A DNA stretch of 64,000 bases. Source: Nocardiopsis sp. YSL2 (lineage in GTDB: Bacteria; Actinomycetota; Actinomycetes; Streptosporangiales; Streptosporangiaceae). The stretch is taken from positions 2,480,001 to 2,544,000 of the forward strand of contig NZ_JAMOAO010000001.1 in NCBI RefSeq assembly GCF_030555055.1, read 5' to 3'. Below the pieces are notes generated by a model that ran no database searches, was not told where the DNA came from, and saw nothing but the letters and a program-made list of their open reading frames with translations. The position numbers and the translations under genes are program-made. This document shows, one piece after another, positions 1-13,065 of the stretch (positions are counted from its first letter, which is position 1; every line of letters starts with the position of its first letter).

Positions 1-218
1 TCCGCATGGGGAGGCACATCGACGAAGCCGCAGCCGAGCTCGACATCCGGCCCAAGCAGGTCTTCTCCACGGCGCGCATCCTCACGCCCTTCGGCGACCA
101 GCTCGACGCCACCCTCACCGAGCAGCGCGATCCCGCGCTGCCGCACGGCACCGTGACGGGATACAACAAGCGCTGCCGCTGCCCCGAGTGCCGCAGCGCG
201 CTCCAGCAGCGCGTCTGA
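1..218 (+). CDS. C-terminal end of a hypothetical protein, cut by the window edge
   Basis: The reading frame is open from the first base to a TGA at 216-218, so the true start probably lies upstream. An in-frame ATG at 6 would give 70 residues. The visible part is charged and ends in a short cysteine cluster (NKRCRCPECR), which suggests a small metal-binding tail. I do not recognise the family. Codon use is normal for the region. Confidence 0.5.
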   Translation, partial: RMGRHIDEAAAELDIRPKQVFSTARILTPFGDQLDATLTEQRDPALPHGTVTGYNKRCRCPECRSALQQRV

Positions 219-470
219 GGGGCACAGCGGCGGCCGGCCCGTGCCGGGCCGCCCCGGGCCGCGCCCCAGCCCCGGCGCGCTCCCTCATCGCGCCCTCGCG
301 GCCGCCCACCGCGAACGGCGTACCGCGCGACGACACCGGACGACGACGGCCATTTCCCTCTCCTGTCCGTCGTTCAGACAGCCCGCCCTCACGAGCGGTT
401 TACCCAGACTTCTCACATCAATTCGGCCACCGGACGCTTATTGATCTCCAGTCTGGGGAGACCGCAGAAC

Positions 471-566
471 ATGAGCGAGCATGTTGACTGGTCCAGCATG
501 AGTGAAGAGGACTTCGTGGCGCTGCTACGACAGCTGGTCGAATCCCCCGAAGCCGACGAGGACTGA
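471..566 (+). CDS. candidate 31-residue acidic small protein
   Basis: An ATG at 471 opens a 31-codon frame ending in TGA at 564-566. A purine-rich GGGGAG lies 10 bases upstream. The product is acidic and rich in Ser, Glu and Asp (starts MSEHVDWSSMSEEDFVALL). It has a short amphipathic stretch, with no signal peptide and no cysteine. It lies between the partial first gene and the converging iron-transporter ATPase gene. Function unknown. The ribosome site and coding-like composition support it, but a frame this short could be chance. Confidence 0.35.
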   Translation: MSEHVDWSSMSEEDFVALLRQLVESPEADED

Positions 567-580
567 ATACCGGTCCGAAT

Positions 581-1747
581 TCACCGGTGCCCCGACACCA
601 CCGCGTCCGCGGCCTCCCTGGGGTCCCGATCCCAGGCCCGCGCCCGGTCACCGGTGAAGAAGGAGACCTCGCCCGACACCCGAACGCGCACCAGCGCGCC
701 CACCTCCGGTGCCGGGTGGCGGTGGGACCGTGCCCTGACCCTGGTCCCGCAGTCCTCCACCACCAGGTGGACGACGGTGTCGTGTCCCGCGAAGGTCACC
801 TCGGCCACCCGGGCGAGGACCCCGTCCTCCCGTGCGCCCGGCGCGGACGCGCGGGACGTCGCGGTGTGCTCCGCGAACTCGACCCGCTCGGGCCGTAGCA
901 CCACGGTGCCCGGCCCCTCGTTCCCCAGGGCGGACCACTCCCCATCGTGCGCCAGCGTGCCCAGCGCGCACTGGACGCGGCCCGCGCGCAGCTCTCCCGC
1001 GAGTACCACGGTCTCCCCCAGGTAGCCGGCGAGTCCGGCGTCACGGGGATACTCGTAGACGTGCCGCGGCGTGCCGTGCTGCACGATCTCCCCGTCCCGC
1101 ATCAGCGCCACGTGGTCGGCCGTGGACAGCGCCTCGCCGGGATCGTGGGTGACCAGGAGTCCGGTCACCCCCGCCGTCCGGAGGACGTCTCGGACCTCGG
1201 CCCTCAGGTCGGCGCGCAGCGTCGGATCGAGCGCGTTGAAGGGCTCGTCGAGCAGGATCAGTTCCGGTTCGGGCGCCAGCGCCCGGGCGAGCGCGACCCT
1301 CTGCTGCTGCCCGCCGGAGAGCTCGTGCGGCATCCGCCGCCCGTAGCCCGACAGGCCGACCAGCTCCAGGACCTCGGCCGTCCTGGCCCCGCGGGTGCTC
1401 CTGGCGCCCGTCCGCTCGCGCCACCGACGCCCGAGCCCGAAGGCGACGTTGCGCGCCACCGACAGGTGGGGGAACAGAGCGCCCTCCTGGGGCACGATCC
1501 CGATACCGCGCCGCTCCGGCCGGACGTGCACGCCGTTCCCGTCGGCCAGGCGCCGCCCGCCGACCGCGATCGTGCCGGCGTCGGGGCGCTCGAACCCGGC
1601 GACGAGCCGGAGCAGCGTCGTCTTACCGCACCCGGACGGACCGAGCAGGGCGCCGAACGAGGAGTCGGGCACCTCCAGGTCGACGCCACGCAGGACACTC
1701 GTGTCTCCGAAGCGCTTGTGCACGCCTTCGACGACCAGGGCGCTCAT
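581..1747 (-). CDS. ABC transporter ATP-binding protein, iron(III) type (FbpC-like)
   Basis: This is the ATPase of an iron(III) importer; it powers uptake through the neighbouring permease. A Walker A motif (GPSGCGKTT) lies at about residues 36-44, the signature LSGGQ at about 143-147 and Walker B (LILLDEP) at about 163-169. A C-terminal TOBE-like extension follows, as in the FbpC/PotA/CysA group. The 388-residue length fits that group. The ATG at 1747 overlaps the end of the permease gene by 4 bases, so the genes are probably translationally coupled. It is the last gene of a substrate-binding protein - permease - ATPase operon. Metal specificity is inferred from the binding protein and the upstream iron boxes. 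Confidence 0.88.
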   Translation of the reverse strand: MSALVVEGVHKRFGDTSVLRGVDLEVPDSSFGALLGPSGCGKTTLLRLVAGFERPDAGTIAVGGRRLADGNGVHVRPERRGIGIVPQEGALFPHLSVARNVAFGLGRRWRERTGARSTRGARTAEVLELVGLSGYGRRMPHELSGGQQQRVALARALAPEPELILLDEPFNALDPTLRADLRAEVRDVLRTAGVTGLLVTHDPGEALSTADHVALMRDGEIVQHGTPRHVYEYPRDAGLAGYLGETVVLAGELRAGRVQCALGTLAHDGEWSALGNEGPGTVVLRPERVEFAEHTATSRASAPGAREDGVLARVAEVTFAGHDTVVHLVVEDCGTRVRARSHRHPAPEVGALVRVRVSGEVSFFTGDRARAWDRDPREAADAVVSGHR

Positions 1748-3477
1748 GGCTCATCCCTTCTCTCCGCGGCCCACCGGCCGAGGACGAACGCGGGTACGGA
1801 CGCCAGGACGATGAGCATCATGGCGTAGGGCGCGGCCGCGGCGAAGCGGCCGACGTTGGTGGCCGACCAGAGGCGCATGGCGATGGTCTCGGTGCCGGTG
1901 GGGTGCAGCATCAGGGTCACCGGCAACTCCTTCATGCACGTCAGGAAGACCAGGGTGGCGCCGGCCGCGAGGCCGGGGAAGGCCAGCGGCAGGGTGACCC
2001 TGCCGAACACCTGGGTGGCGCCGTGCCCCAGGCTCCGGCCGACCTCCTCCAGCGCGGGGGCGGACTGGGCGACGGCGCTGCGCACCGAGCCGACCGCGGC
2101 CGGCAGGAAGAGCAGGGCGTAGGCGAGGACGAGCAGGGGTAGCTGCTGGTAGAGCGGATACGCGTAGGTGACGGCGAAGTACACCAGCGCGACGGCCACC
2201 ACGACGCCCGGCATCGAGTAGCCCGTCCAGGTGGCCCCCTCCAGCAGGCGGGGGACCCGGCCGCGGTGGCGGGCGGCGAGGATGCCCACGGGCAGGGCGA
2301 GGACCAGTGTGACCACCGCGGCGAGTGCGGACAGCCCGAGCGTGGTGAGCGCGGTCTCGGCCATCCGCTGCGGATCGAGTCCGGCCGAGGAGCCCCGCAC
2401 GATCCAGTACGCGAGCATCGCGACGGGAAACACCAGCGCCGCCGCGGCCACCGCCGCGAACGGCAGCACCAGGAGCGCGCCGACCGCGCCCCGTACCAGG
2501 GCGGCGACCGCCGGAGGTCGGTTCACGGCCAGGTGTCCTGCCGGGTCGAGTGGCGGCCGGCGCCTGGTGCTCCCGGACCCCAGGCGGCTGAACCGCGCCC
2601 TGCCCCGCGCACGGGCCTCGCCCCACAGCACCAGCAGGGTGACGGCGACGAGGACGAGACTGAGGGAGGCGGCACTCGCCAGATCGAAGCGGTTGCGGAA
2701 GTCGTTGTAGATGACACGGGTGAAGGTGTCGTAGCGCATGGTCGCCACGGACCCGAAGTCCGACAGCACGTACAGCGCGACCAGCAGTGCTCCGGCGGCG
2801 GCCGACGGCTGGACGTGGCGGAGCGTCACCCGGAGGAGGACGTGGACCGGTCCGCGGCCGAGCGAGCGGGCGACCTCCTCCTGGTCCCGGTCGGACCGAC
2901 CCAGTGCGGCCGCCACCGGCAGGAACACGTAGGGGTAGCAGCACAGGGTGAGGACGATGGCCGAACCGGCGAAGCCGCGGAGCTGGGGGAGTGCCTCCAT
3001 CCACACCATGGCGGCGACGTAGCTGGGAATGGCGAGGGGGAGCGTGGCCACCAGCCCCCACACGCGCCCGCCGGGCAGCCGGACCCGGGTGACGAGCAGG
3101 GCCAGGGCCGTTCCGACGACCAGGCTGGCGAGAGTGACGGTCGCGGTGAGCCCCAGGCTGTTGCCGAGGAGCTCCAGGGTGCGTGCGCGCAGGAGGTTCT
3201 CGGCGAGGGCCGAGGGCCCCGCGGACAGGGCCTGGAACACCACGTAGCCCAGGGGGAGGACCGCCAGCACTCCGGTGGCGCCGGCCAGGAGGTACAGCGG
3301 CAGTGCGAGCGGGAGACGGCGCAGGAGCGGCCCGGCCAGTCGACCGAGTGGACGGCCGGAGCGGCCATCGGGGCGGGCCCGGTCACTGGCGTCCGCGCCC
3401 TGCGACACACGAGCGCCGGAGCCGCTCCCGGTGCGGGAGGGCTCCGGCGCCGTTCGTCCGTGGTGGACGCGTGTCAC
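1744..3477 (-). CDS. iron(III) ABC transporter permease, fused two-domain type (FbpB-like)
   Basis: A 577-residue membrane protein with two homologous binding-protein-dependent permease halves, about 12 membrane segments in all. Each half carries an EAA-type cytoplasmic loop that docks the ATPase (near EEVARSLGRGPVHVLLRVTL and EEVGRSLGHGATQVFGRVTL). Fusion of two permease domains is typical of FbpB/SfuB ferric transporters. The start is a GTG at 3475-3477 overlapping the TGA of the binding-protein gene. The first 40 residues are polar and a later start is possible. Confidence 0.88.
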   Translation of the reverse strand: MTRVHHGRTAPEPSRTGSGSGARVSQGADASDRARPDGRSGRPLGRLAGPLLRRLPLALPLYLLAGATGVLAVLPLGYVVFQALSAGPSALAENLLRARTLELLGNSLGLTATVTLASLVVGTALALLVTRVRLPGGRVWGLVATLPLAIPSYVAAMVWMEALPQLRGFAGSAIVLTLCCYPYVFLPVAAALGRSDRDQEEVARSLGRGPVHVLLRVTLRHVQPSAAAGALLVALYVLSDFGSVATMRYDTFTRVIYNDFRNRFDLASAASLSLVLVAVTLLVLWGEARARGRARFSRLGSGSTRRRPPLDPAGHLAVNRPPAVAALVRGAVGALLVLPFAAVAAAALVFPVAMLAYWIVRGSSAGLDPQRMAETALTTLGLSALAAVVTLVLALPVGILAARHRGRVPRLLEGATWTGYSMPGVVVAVALVYFAVTYAYPLYQQLPLLVLAYALLFLPAAVGSVRSAVAQSAPALEEVGRSLGHGATQVFGRVTLPLAFPGLAAGATLVFLTCMKELPVTLMLHPTGTETIAMRLWSATNVGRFAAAAPYAMMLIVLASVPAFVLGRWAAERRDEP

Positions 3478-4514
3478 TCCAGACCCGCCTCGCGGATCAT
3501 GTCGATGGAGGTGTCCAGGTCACCCAGGTCGCTCAGGTCGATGTCCGGCTGCTGGAGGGAGTCCAGCTCCACGAGCCCGTCGGCGAGCTCGATCCCGGGG
3601 ACGAGCGGGTACTCGTAGGTGTTCTCCGCGAAGAAGGTCTGGCCCTCCTCACTGAGGAGGTAGTCCAGGGCCTGCTGGGCACCTTCGGGGTTGGCCGCGC
3701 CCGCCGTGATCCCGGCGCCCGCGACGTTGACGAGGCCGCCGGCGTCGCCGTTGGTCAGGTAGTGGAGTTCGGAGGTGACGGCGTCCTCGCCCATCTCCGC
3801 CACTCGCTCGTACCAGTAGTAGTGGTTGTTGAGGCTGAGATCGATCTCGTCGTTCTCCAGGGCGTCCAGCTGCGATCGGTTGTTCTCGTAGAGCTGGACG
3901 TCGTTGGCGGCCATGTCCTCCAGCCACTGCTGTGCGACGTCGTCGCCCTCGATGACCCGCAGCGCGGTGACGAACGCCTGGAACGAGCCGTTGGTGGGGG
4001 CGAACCCGACCCGGCCGTTCCACTCCTCGTCAGTGAGGTCCAGGACGCTCTCGGGAAGCTCCTCGACGTCCGCCGGGTCATAGGCGAAGACGCGGGACCG
4101 TCCGGAGAGTCCGACCCAGCGTCCGTCGCCGTCACGGTACTCCTCGGCGACGAGGTCGGTCGTCTCCGCGGGGAGCTCGGCGAGCAGCCCCTCCTGGACG
4201 AGCAGGCCGAGCGCACCGGCGTCCTGCGCGATGAAGAGGTCCGCGTTGGTCTGATCCCCTTCGGTGACGATCTGGTTGGCCATCTGCGCGGTGTCGCCGT
4301 AGCGCACCTCGATGTCCAGGCCGGTCGCCTCCCGCATCATGTCGATGAGGGGGTCGATCAGTTCCTGGTCGCGACCCGAGTAGATGGTCACCGCTTCCGC
4401 GGAGGCGTCACCGCCACCGGTCTCGGAGTCGTCGGTGCCACACGCGGAGGCGATCAGCGCGAAGACGGGAACCGCCACCGCCGCAAGCCGCAGTCGTCGG
4501 GGGATGGAGCGCAT
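3474..4514 (-). CDS. iron(III)-binding lipoprotein of an ABC transporter (FbpA-like)
   Basis: Extracytoplasmic ferric-iron-binding protein of 346 residues. The N-terminus has an Arg-rich start, a hydrophobic core and a lipobox ending at Cys25 (ASAC), so it should be membrane-anchored. The mature part begins with the typical VTIYSGRDQELIDPL stretch. It contains a tyrosine cluster (YYWY, about residues 232-235) at the place where FbpA-type proteins use paired tyrosines to bind Fe3+. The start ATG at 4514 has AGGAGA just upstream. It is the first gene of the operon, and DtxR-type iron boxes lie 60-90 bases upstream, so repression by iron is likely. Confidence 0.9.
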   Translation of the reverse strand: MRSIPRRLRLAAVAVPVFALIASACGTDDSETGGGDASAEAVTIYSGRDQELIDPLIDMMREATGLDIEVRYGDTAQMANQIVTEGDQTNADLFIAQDAGALGLLVQEGLLAELPAETTDLVAEEYRDGDGRWVGLSGRSRVFAYDPADVEELPESVLDLTDEEWNGRVGFAPTNGSFQAFVTALRVIEGDDVAQQWLEDMAANDVQLYENNRSQLDALENDEIDLSLNNHYYWYERVAEMGEDAVTSELHYLTNGDAGGLVNVAGAGITAGAANPEGAQQALDYLLSEEGQTFFAENTYEYPLVPGIELADGLVELDSLQQPDIDLSDLGDLDTSIDMIREAGLE

Positions 4515-4573
4515 TGGTTGTTTCTCCTGCCAAGTGCATGGACGTCAAGACTCGGCCGGCCCGAGTGGAACAT

Positions 4574-4603
4574 AGGTGAGCCTAACCCAGGGAAGGCTCA
4601 CCT
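4574..4603. promoter_or_regulatory. iron box pair (DtxR/IdeR/DmdR operator) of the iron-transporter operon
   Basis: AGGTGAGCCT at 4574-4583 and its exact inverse AGGCTCACCT at 4594-4603 are separated by 10 bases. On the minus strand the first reads GTTAGGCTCACCTAT, close to the actinobacterial iron-box consensus TTAGGTTAGGCTCACCTAA. The site is upstream of the ferric-binding-protein gene, which agrees with iron-dependent repression. Bases 4615-4897 hold no gene that I can see. Confidence 0.8.
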
Positions 4604-4897
4604 TACAATCCCGCACCCCAAGTAATCACTGTTTACGAGGAAAACGGTCACGCTGACGTTTGCCCAGATCACACCGCACGCGCGTCCGCATGGCGCACCA
4701 TGGACAGTGACGGAGAGTGACTGATCAGGGCTTCTCCAGAGCCCGGACCGAACCCGCTGAGCCGATCCCACACGCCAGCCGGAGTTGTCGGTAGGCCGGT
4801 GGCCCGCCCCCGACCACACCCACCCCGCAACCACCCGGCGTCCAGCACCAACCCCCGACCCACCCCCGACCGTTCACAAACGCACAAACCCAGACAC

Positions 4898-4937
4898 AAA
4901 AAAAGGGGAGGAACCGTCAAAAGACGACCCCTCCCCC
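4898..4937 (-). terminator. terminator of the rRNA operon
   Basis: On the minus strand, just after the 5S gene, a GGGGAGG...CCTCCCC stem of about 14 pairs (with G-U pairs) is followed by a run of seven T. This is a classic intrinsic terminator at the end of the rrn operon. Confidence 0.85.
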
Positions 4938-4945
4938 AAGAAAAA

Positions 4946-5062
4946 CCGTGGCAGCAACCTACTCTCCCACCCCACCACAGGGCAGTACCATCAGCGCAAG
5001 GAGACTTAACGACCGGGTTCGGAATGAGACCGGGTGTGACCCTCCCACCATAACCACCACGG
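4946..5062 (-). rRNA. rrf: 5S ribosomal RNA
   Basis: About 117 nucleotides. The ends pair (CCGTGG with CCACGG) to form helix I. The interior contains the conserved ATTCCGAACCCGG, a GATGGTACTGC segment and the GGGAGAGTAGG end. It follows the 23S gene by about 115 bases on the same strand. Ends are estimated from the helix I pairing. Confidence 0.93.
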
Positions 5063-5145
5063 AAACCAACACCCATCCACGACCACGACCCACACCCCAC
5101 CAACCGGCAAGGGGATCACAGCCACAACGGGAAAACCGTAGATCA

Positions 5146-5178
5146 TGTGAAAAATATGCGCGAGCACCCAATTATCTG
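5146..5178 (-). other. 3' arm of the 23S rRNA processing stem
   Basis: A 33-base stretch just after the mature 23S 3' end. It pairs with 8277-8309 before the 5' end with few mismatches (shared core GCGCGAGCA). The long stem should be the RNase III cleavage site that releases pre-23S RNA. Confidence 0.75.
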
Positions 5179-8276
<3,098 letters not shown>

Positions 8277-8309
8277 CAGATAATAAGATGCTCGCGCACA
8301 CTATTCACA
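8277..8309 (-). other. 5' arm of the 23S rRNA processing stem
   Basis: Pairs with 5146-5178 on the other side of the 23S gene. The rest of the 16S-23S spacer, to about 8593, contains no tRNA that I can recognise, which is usual for actinomycetes. Confidence 0.75.
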
Positions 8310-8589
8310 AATCAAAACACCAACCGCAGGCCCTCATACCACTCCAACACAACACGGAGAGTTCTTCGGGGCGGTCCGCGGGAGACAACTCGACCGCCCA
8401 ACCCTGAGGGTCAAGGCGGTCAGAGGTTGCTTCCTCAGACACCCAACAGCGCGCCCCCCAGCGCTTCTAGTCGCTGGAGGTGAAGTTCGTTTTCTTCAAG
8501 CCACTCCCGATACCCGTGCAGGAACTGCACCGGCCGGGTCCACTTTCGAGTCCGACCAACCATAGGAAAGAGTTGGTCTGAATAAGACT

Positions 8590-10127
<1,538 letters not shown>

Positions 10128-10261
10128 AGGTCATACAACCCTGTCCCGGCCACCGTGAACGGGGCCTGGGCGGGTAAACCTAGAAGTAATCCTGACCGAC
10201 CATCTTCCGATGGCCAATCAAAGGAACCCTTCACACCGAAGTGTGACGGGGCCAAAACAAA

Positions 10262-10330
10262 CATGGCTTAAAGAAAATCAAACACGCGCTGTTGAGTTCT
10301 CAAGAAACAACCGCTCATCCCGTACAAGCT
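10262..10330 (-). promoter_or_regulatory. rRNA leader: conserved antitermination/processing region
   Basis: On the minus strand the leader reads CTTGAGAACTCAACAGCG and then a T-rich TTTGATTTTCTTTAAG stretch. The first element is the strongly conserved actinobacterial pre-16S leader motif, linked to Nus-type antitermination and RNase III processing. It lies 60-130 bases downstream of the predicted transcription start and upstream of the mature 16S RNA. Confidence 0.6.
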
Positions 10331-10396
10331 GCGAACCTCTCGGTTCGTTCGCTCTTCCGTGGAAGGCTGTCTGCGTTTCCGCTTCGTTGTGTCTTT

Positions 10397-10425
10397 ACTT
10401 TATCAGGTGTTCCGTGTCCCGCCAA
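10397..10425 (-). promoter_or_regulatory. predicted main sigma promoter of the rRNA operon
   Basis: On the minus strand TTGGCG (10425-10420) and TAAAGT (10402-10397) are separated by exactly 17 bases, a good housekeeping-sigma promoter. The predicted start is near 10390, about 260 bases before the mature 16S 5' end. More rrn promoters could lie further upstream. Confidence 0.6.
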
Positions 10426-10477
10426 CTCGGCGGTTTCGGAGCAATTGATCGGGGTAAAGCCCGTTCTGCTTCGTTGG

Positions 10478-10497
10478 GCCCGGCGAATTCGCCGGGC
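10478..10497. repeat. perfect 20-base palindrome upstream of the rRNA promoter
   Basis: GCCCGGCGAATTCGCCGGGC is followed on the plus strand by TTTT. It could stop transcription entering from the left, or bind a protein. No plus-strand gene ends here, so its job is unclear. Confidence 0.5.
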
Positions 10498-10707
10498 TTT
10501 TGAAGCAACTCCCCGAGCCTACCGGAACCGAGACACTGCTCGAACCCGCTGGACTTCTGGGAAGTGTGCCACCTGATCCGGTCCGGTTCCGAGCCGGCCC
10601 TGAGGGCCGCTCGCCGTCCCGTGGCGACTCGGAGAACACTACCCCCAGCATCCCCCTCCAGCAAACCGCAATGCCTGTGCCGCCGGTCACTTCGCACCCG
10701 CGCGCCG

Positions 10708-10747
10708 CCGAGCCGCGGCCCCTGTTTCTCGGGGAACCGCGGCTCGG
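10708..10747 (-). terminator. probable terminator after the Met-rich lipoprotein gene
   Basis: CCGAGCCGCGG at 10708-10718 and CCGCGGCTCGG at 10737-10747 form a perfect 11-pair stem. The loop contains a second short CCCC/GGGG stem. It lies 65 bases past the lipoprotein stop codon. There is no T run, which is common in this group. Confidence 0.6.
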
Positions 10748-10811
10748 GGAGGTCCGTTCGCCGGGGGTGACGAGGGGGAGCTCTTCCAGGGGTGTGTTCA
10801 GAGGACGGAGG

Positions 10812-11141
10812 TCAGCTCTCGTCGTCCTCCATCATCTCCTCGTCGTCCATGCCCTCGTCCATCTGCTCTTCGCCCATGGAGTCCTCCTCCATGTCGCTGT
10901 CGTCCATGGAGTCCTCCTCCATACCCTCGTCCTCCATGGAGTCCTCCTCCATGGAGTCCTCCTCCATGGAGTCCTCCTCCATGGAGTCCTCTTCCATGCC
11001 CTCGTCCTCCATCTCCTCGCTCTCCCCCGACGGCTCGACCGACGCGGCGTCGTTGCAGGCGGCGAGTGCGAACACCGCGGTGAGGGAGATGGCTCCGGCG
11101 GCCAGGAGTCGGCGCAGCGTGTGCGTGCTGGGTGCGTTCAT
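10812..11141 (-). CDS. methionine- and acid-rich repeat lipoprotein (MrpX-like scavenger candidate)
   Basis: A 109-residue predicted lipoprotein. The Arg-containing start and hydrophobic core end in the lipobox L-A-A-C with Cys29. The mature 81 residues are almost only Glu, Asp, Ser, Gly and Met. There are 14 methionines, mostly every fifth residue in a degenerate MEEDS repeat, and no Lys, Arg or His after the anchor. The DNA shows the matching 15-base tandem repeat. The protein should be an unfolded acidic tail on the outer membrane face. The gene follows the molybdoenzyme gene by 112 bases on the same strand. By analogy with MrpX of Azospira suillum, it may be a methionine sink for hypochlorite or other oxidants. 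Binding of metal ions (Cu, Ca) is the alternative. The family is otherwise unrecognised. Confidence 0.8.
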   Translation of the reverse strand: MNAPSTHTLRRLLAAGAISLTAVFALAACNDAASVEPSGESEEMEDEGMEEDSMEEDSMEEDSMEEDSMEDEGMEEDSMDDSDMEEDSMGEEQMDEGMDDEEMMEDDES

Positions 11142-11253
11142 CGATCGGCCCTCTGTTTCGTGTCGTGTTCGTGTGTGTCACTTGCGGTGCCGGCCGTGGC
11201 TGCGGCCGACTGCTCCCGCACCGGTGGCACGGGAAGTCCGATGGGGACGCGGT

Positions 11254-12924
11254 CTAGGCCACGGTGACCTGGACCGTGTGCCGTCCGGTGGCGCCGTCCG
11301 GCGCCACCGGGGCCTGCTCGTCGGTCTGGGTCTCGCCGTCGCGGTCGGTGGCCCGGACCGAGATCTCGTGGTCGCCCGGCTCGGCGTCCCACTCGTAGAC
11401 CCACTGGCGCCAGGTGTCGGCGGTGTCCTCCGCGGCGAGCTCGGCCTCCCGCCACTCGCCGCCGTCGATGCTGACCTCGACCCGCTCGATGCCGGTGGTC
11501 TGGGCCCAGGCCACACCGGCGACGGCCACCGTGCCCGTGGTGAGCGCGTCTCCGCTCCGCGGTGTCTCGATGCGGGACTGGGTCTTGATCGGGCCCCGCG
11601 CCGACCAGCCCCGCGGGACCCAGTAGGCGTCGAAGGCGTCGAACGTGGTCACGTCGATGTCCACGAGCCACTTGCACGCCGAGACGTAGCCGTACAGGCC
11701 CGGCACCACCATCCGCACCGGGAAACCGTGGTCGTAGGGGAGCGGCTCACCGTTCATGCCGAGGGCGAGCATCGCGTCGCGCCCGTCCATGACGTCCTCG
11801 ACGGGCGTGCCGATGGTCATGCCGTCGGAGGAGCGCGACACGAGTTGGTCGGCGCGCCCGCCACGGGACGGCGGCACCACGCCCACCTCTTCGAGCAGGG
11901 TCGCCAGGGGGACACCGATCCACCGCGCGTTGCCGATCAGGTCGCCGCCGATCGGATTGGAGACACAGGCGATGGTGATGTCGCGTTCCACCAGATCGGG
12001 TCGGTTGAGCAGGTCTTCGTAGGTGTAGGTGCGCTCCTCGACCCCGTTGCCGTGGATGCGCAGTGACCAGGTCGAGGCGTCCAGGCGGGGCACGGAGAGC
12101 GCGGTGTCGATGCGGTAGAAGTCGTCGTTCGGGGTGAAGAACGAGGAGAGCCCGTCGAGTTCCAGGTCGGCGCCGTCCGGTAGGGGCGCAGCCGGGTCGG
12201 ACGGTCGGGGCAGGCTGATGTCGCCCACGCCGGTCCTCGTGCCAGGTCCGGAAGCGGCGAACAGCCGGGCGGTCGTCCCCGCACCCGCGGAGAGCGCGGC
12301 CGCCGAGCCCGCGAGCAGGACGAAGCGACGCCGGTCGAATCCGGGCGCACCGCGCGGGGCATCCGCGGGCCCGCCCGAACCGACGGACTGCTCGGCGCCG
12401 TCGCCCTCTCCCGTCCCTCCGCTTTCCGTGGAGGCGGCGGGGTCCGCGCCGAGCGGTGTGAGCCCGACGGTCTCCTGCCTCGCGCCGGCGTTGAGCAGCA
12501 GGATCAGGACCAGGTAGCAGGCGGCTGTCCCCACCAGGGTCGGCACGGTGTCGAGGACTCCGGCACCCGGCCGGGTGAGGACGGCGGCCAGGCCCACCAC
12601 CGCGAAGGCGGCGAGTCCGGCCGCGCCGATCCGGCGGCGCCGTCCGGCGGCCGCGCCCAGGAGGGCCGCGGCCACGACCATGATCGCGCCCATGCCGACG
12701 AACAGGGCGATCTTGTCGGCGGTCCCGAAGGTGTCCACCGCGAACTGTTTGACCGGCAGCGGAGTCAGATCGACCGTCGCGTCACCGACGGCCAGCAGCG
12801 GGGTCACGTCGGACCGCCCCATGATGACGGCGACGACCTCGGCCACGGCGACCGCGGCGCCGGCGGCGACGAGGCCCGAGACCGCGGCCGGTACCCGGGC
12901 CGTTGTGCGGGTGGTGTCGAACAT
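11254..12924 (-). CDS. membrane-anchored molybdopterin-dependent oxidoreductase, sulfite oxidase fold
   Basis: 556 residues. The N-terminal third has four hydrophobic segments (about 11-35, 72-92, 98-116, 125-145). After a polar linker, a fifth segment behind an RRR start (about 199-219) precedes the catalytic part. The sulfite-oxidase-type Mo-pterin domain follows, with the likely Mo ligand Cys320 in IACVSNPIGGDLIG. A Mo-co dimerisation domain covers about residues 440-556 (ETPRSGDALTTG, VEVSIDGGEW). The catalytic part should face outside. The first 150 residues contain no histidine, so the membrane domain does not look like the haem partner MsrQ/YedZ. Substrate unknown: sulfite, or methionine sulfoxide by context. 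It is divergent from sigK and upstream of the Met-rich lipoprotein gene. Confidence 0.88.
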   Translation of the reverse strand: MFDTTRTTARVPAAVSGLVAAGAAVAVAEVVAVIMGRSDVTPLLAVGDATVDLTPLPVKQFAVDTFGTADKIALFVGMGAIMVVAAALLGAAAGRRRRIGAAGLAAFAVVGLAAVLTRPGAGVLDTVPTLVGTAACYLVLILLLNAGARQETVGLTPLGADPAASTESGGTGEGDGAEQSVGSGGPADAPRGAPGFDRRRFVLLAGSAAALSAGAGTTARLFAASGPGTRTGVGDISLPRPSDPAAPLPDGADLELDGLSSFFTPNDDFYRIDTALSVPRLDASTWSLRIHGNGVEERTYTYEDLLNRPDLVERDITIACVSNPIGGDLIGNARWIGVPLATLLEEVGVVPPSRGGRADQLVSRSSDGMTIGTPVEDVMDGRDAMLALGMNGEPLPYDHGFPVRMVVPGLYGYVSACKWLVDIDVTTFDAFDAYWVPRGWSARGPIKTQSRIETPRSGDALTTGTVAVAGVAWAQTTGIERVEVSIDGGEWREAELAAEDTADTWRQWVYEWDAEPGDHEISVRATDRDGETQTDEQAPVAPDGATGRHTVQVTVA

Positions 12925-13065
12925 GCCCTGGGTTCGGGGCCGATGATGGGAGGGAGACCGCCATCCCGGTCACGAACGGGTAAAGGACGGCGCGGGTGTC
13001 GCTCCGCGCCGGTCGGCGCCGAATGAACGGTGACGGTACAGGGAGAGGGAGAGGGTCGGTGAGCG

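Noticed and set aside
10880-11000. Regular repeats as a CRISPR array
   Set aside because: The 15-base units are contiguous, coding and lack spacers; they are codon repeats of a lipoprotein.
10792-12066. Long plus-strand frame opposite the Met-rich lipoprotein and molybdoenzyme, with Ser/Met repeats
   Set aside because: It is the antisense of two minus-strand genes with clear signal peptide, lipobox and molybdopterin domains.
12925-13065. SigK-dependent promoter between the molybdoenzyme and sigK
   Set aside because: CCATCC occurs at 12961 but no fitting -10 at the right distance was found, so I do not claim it.
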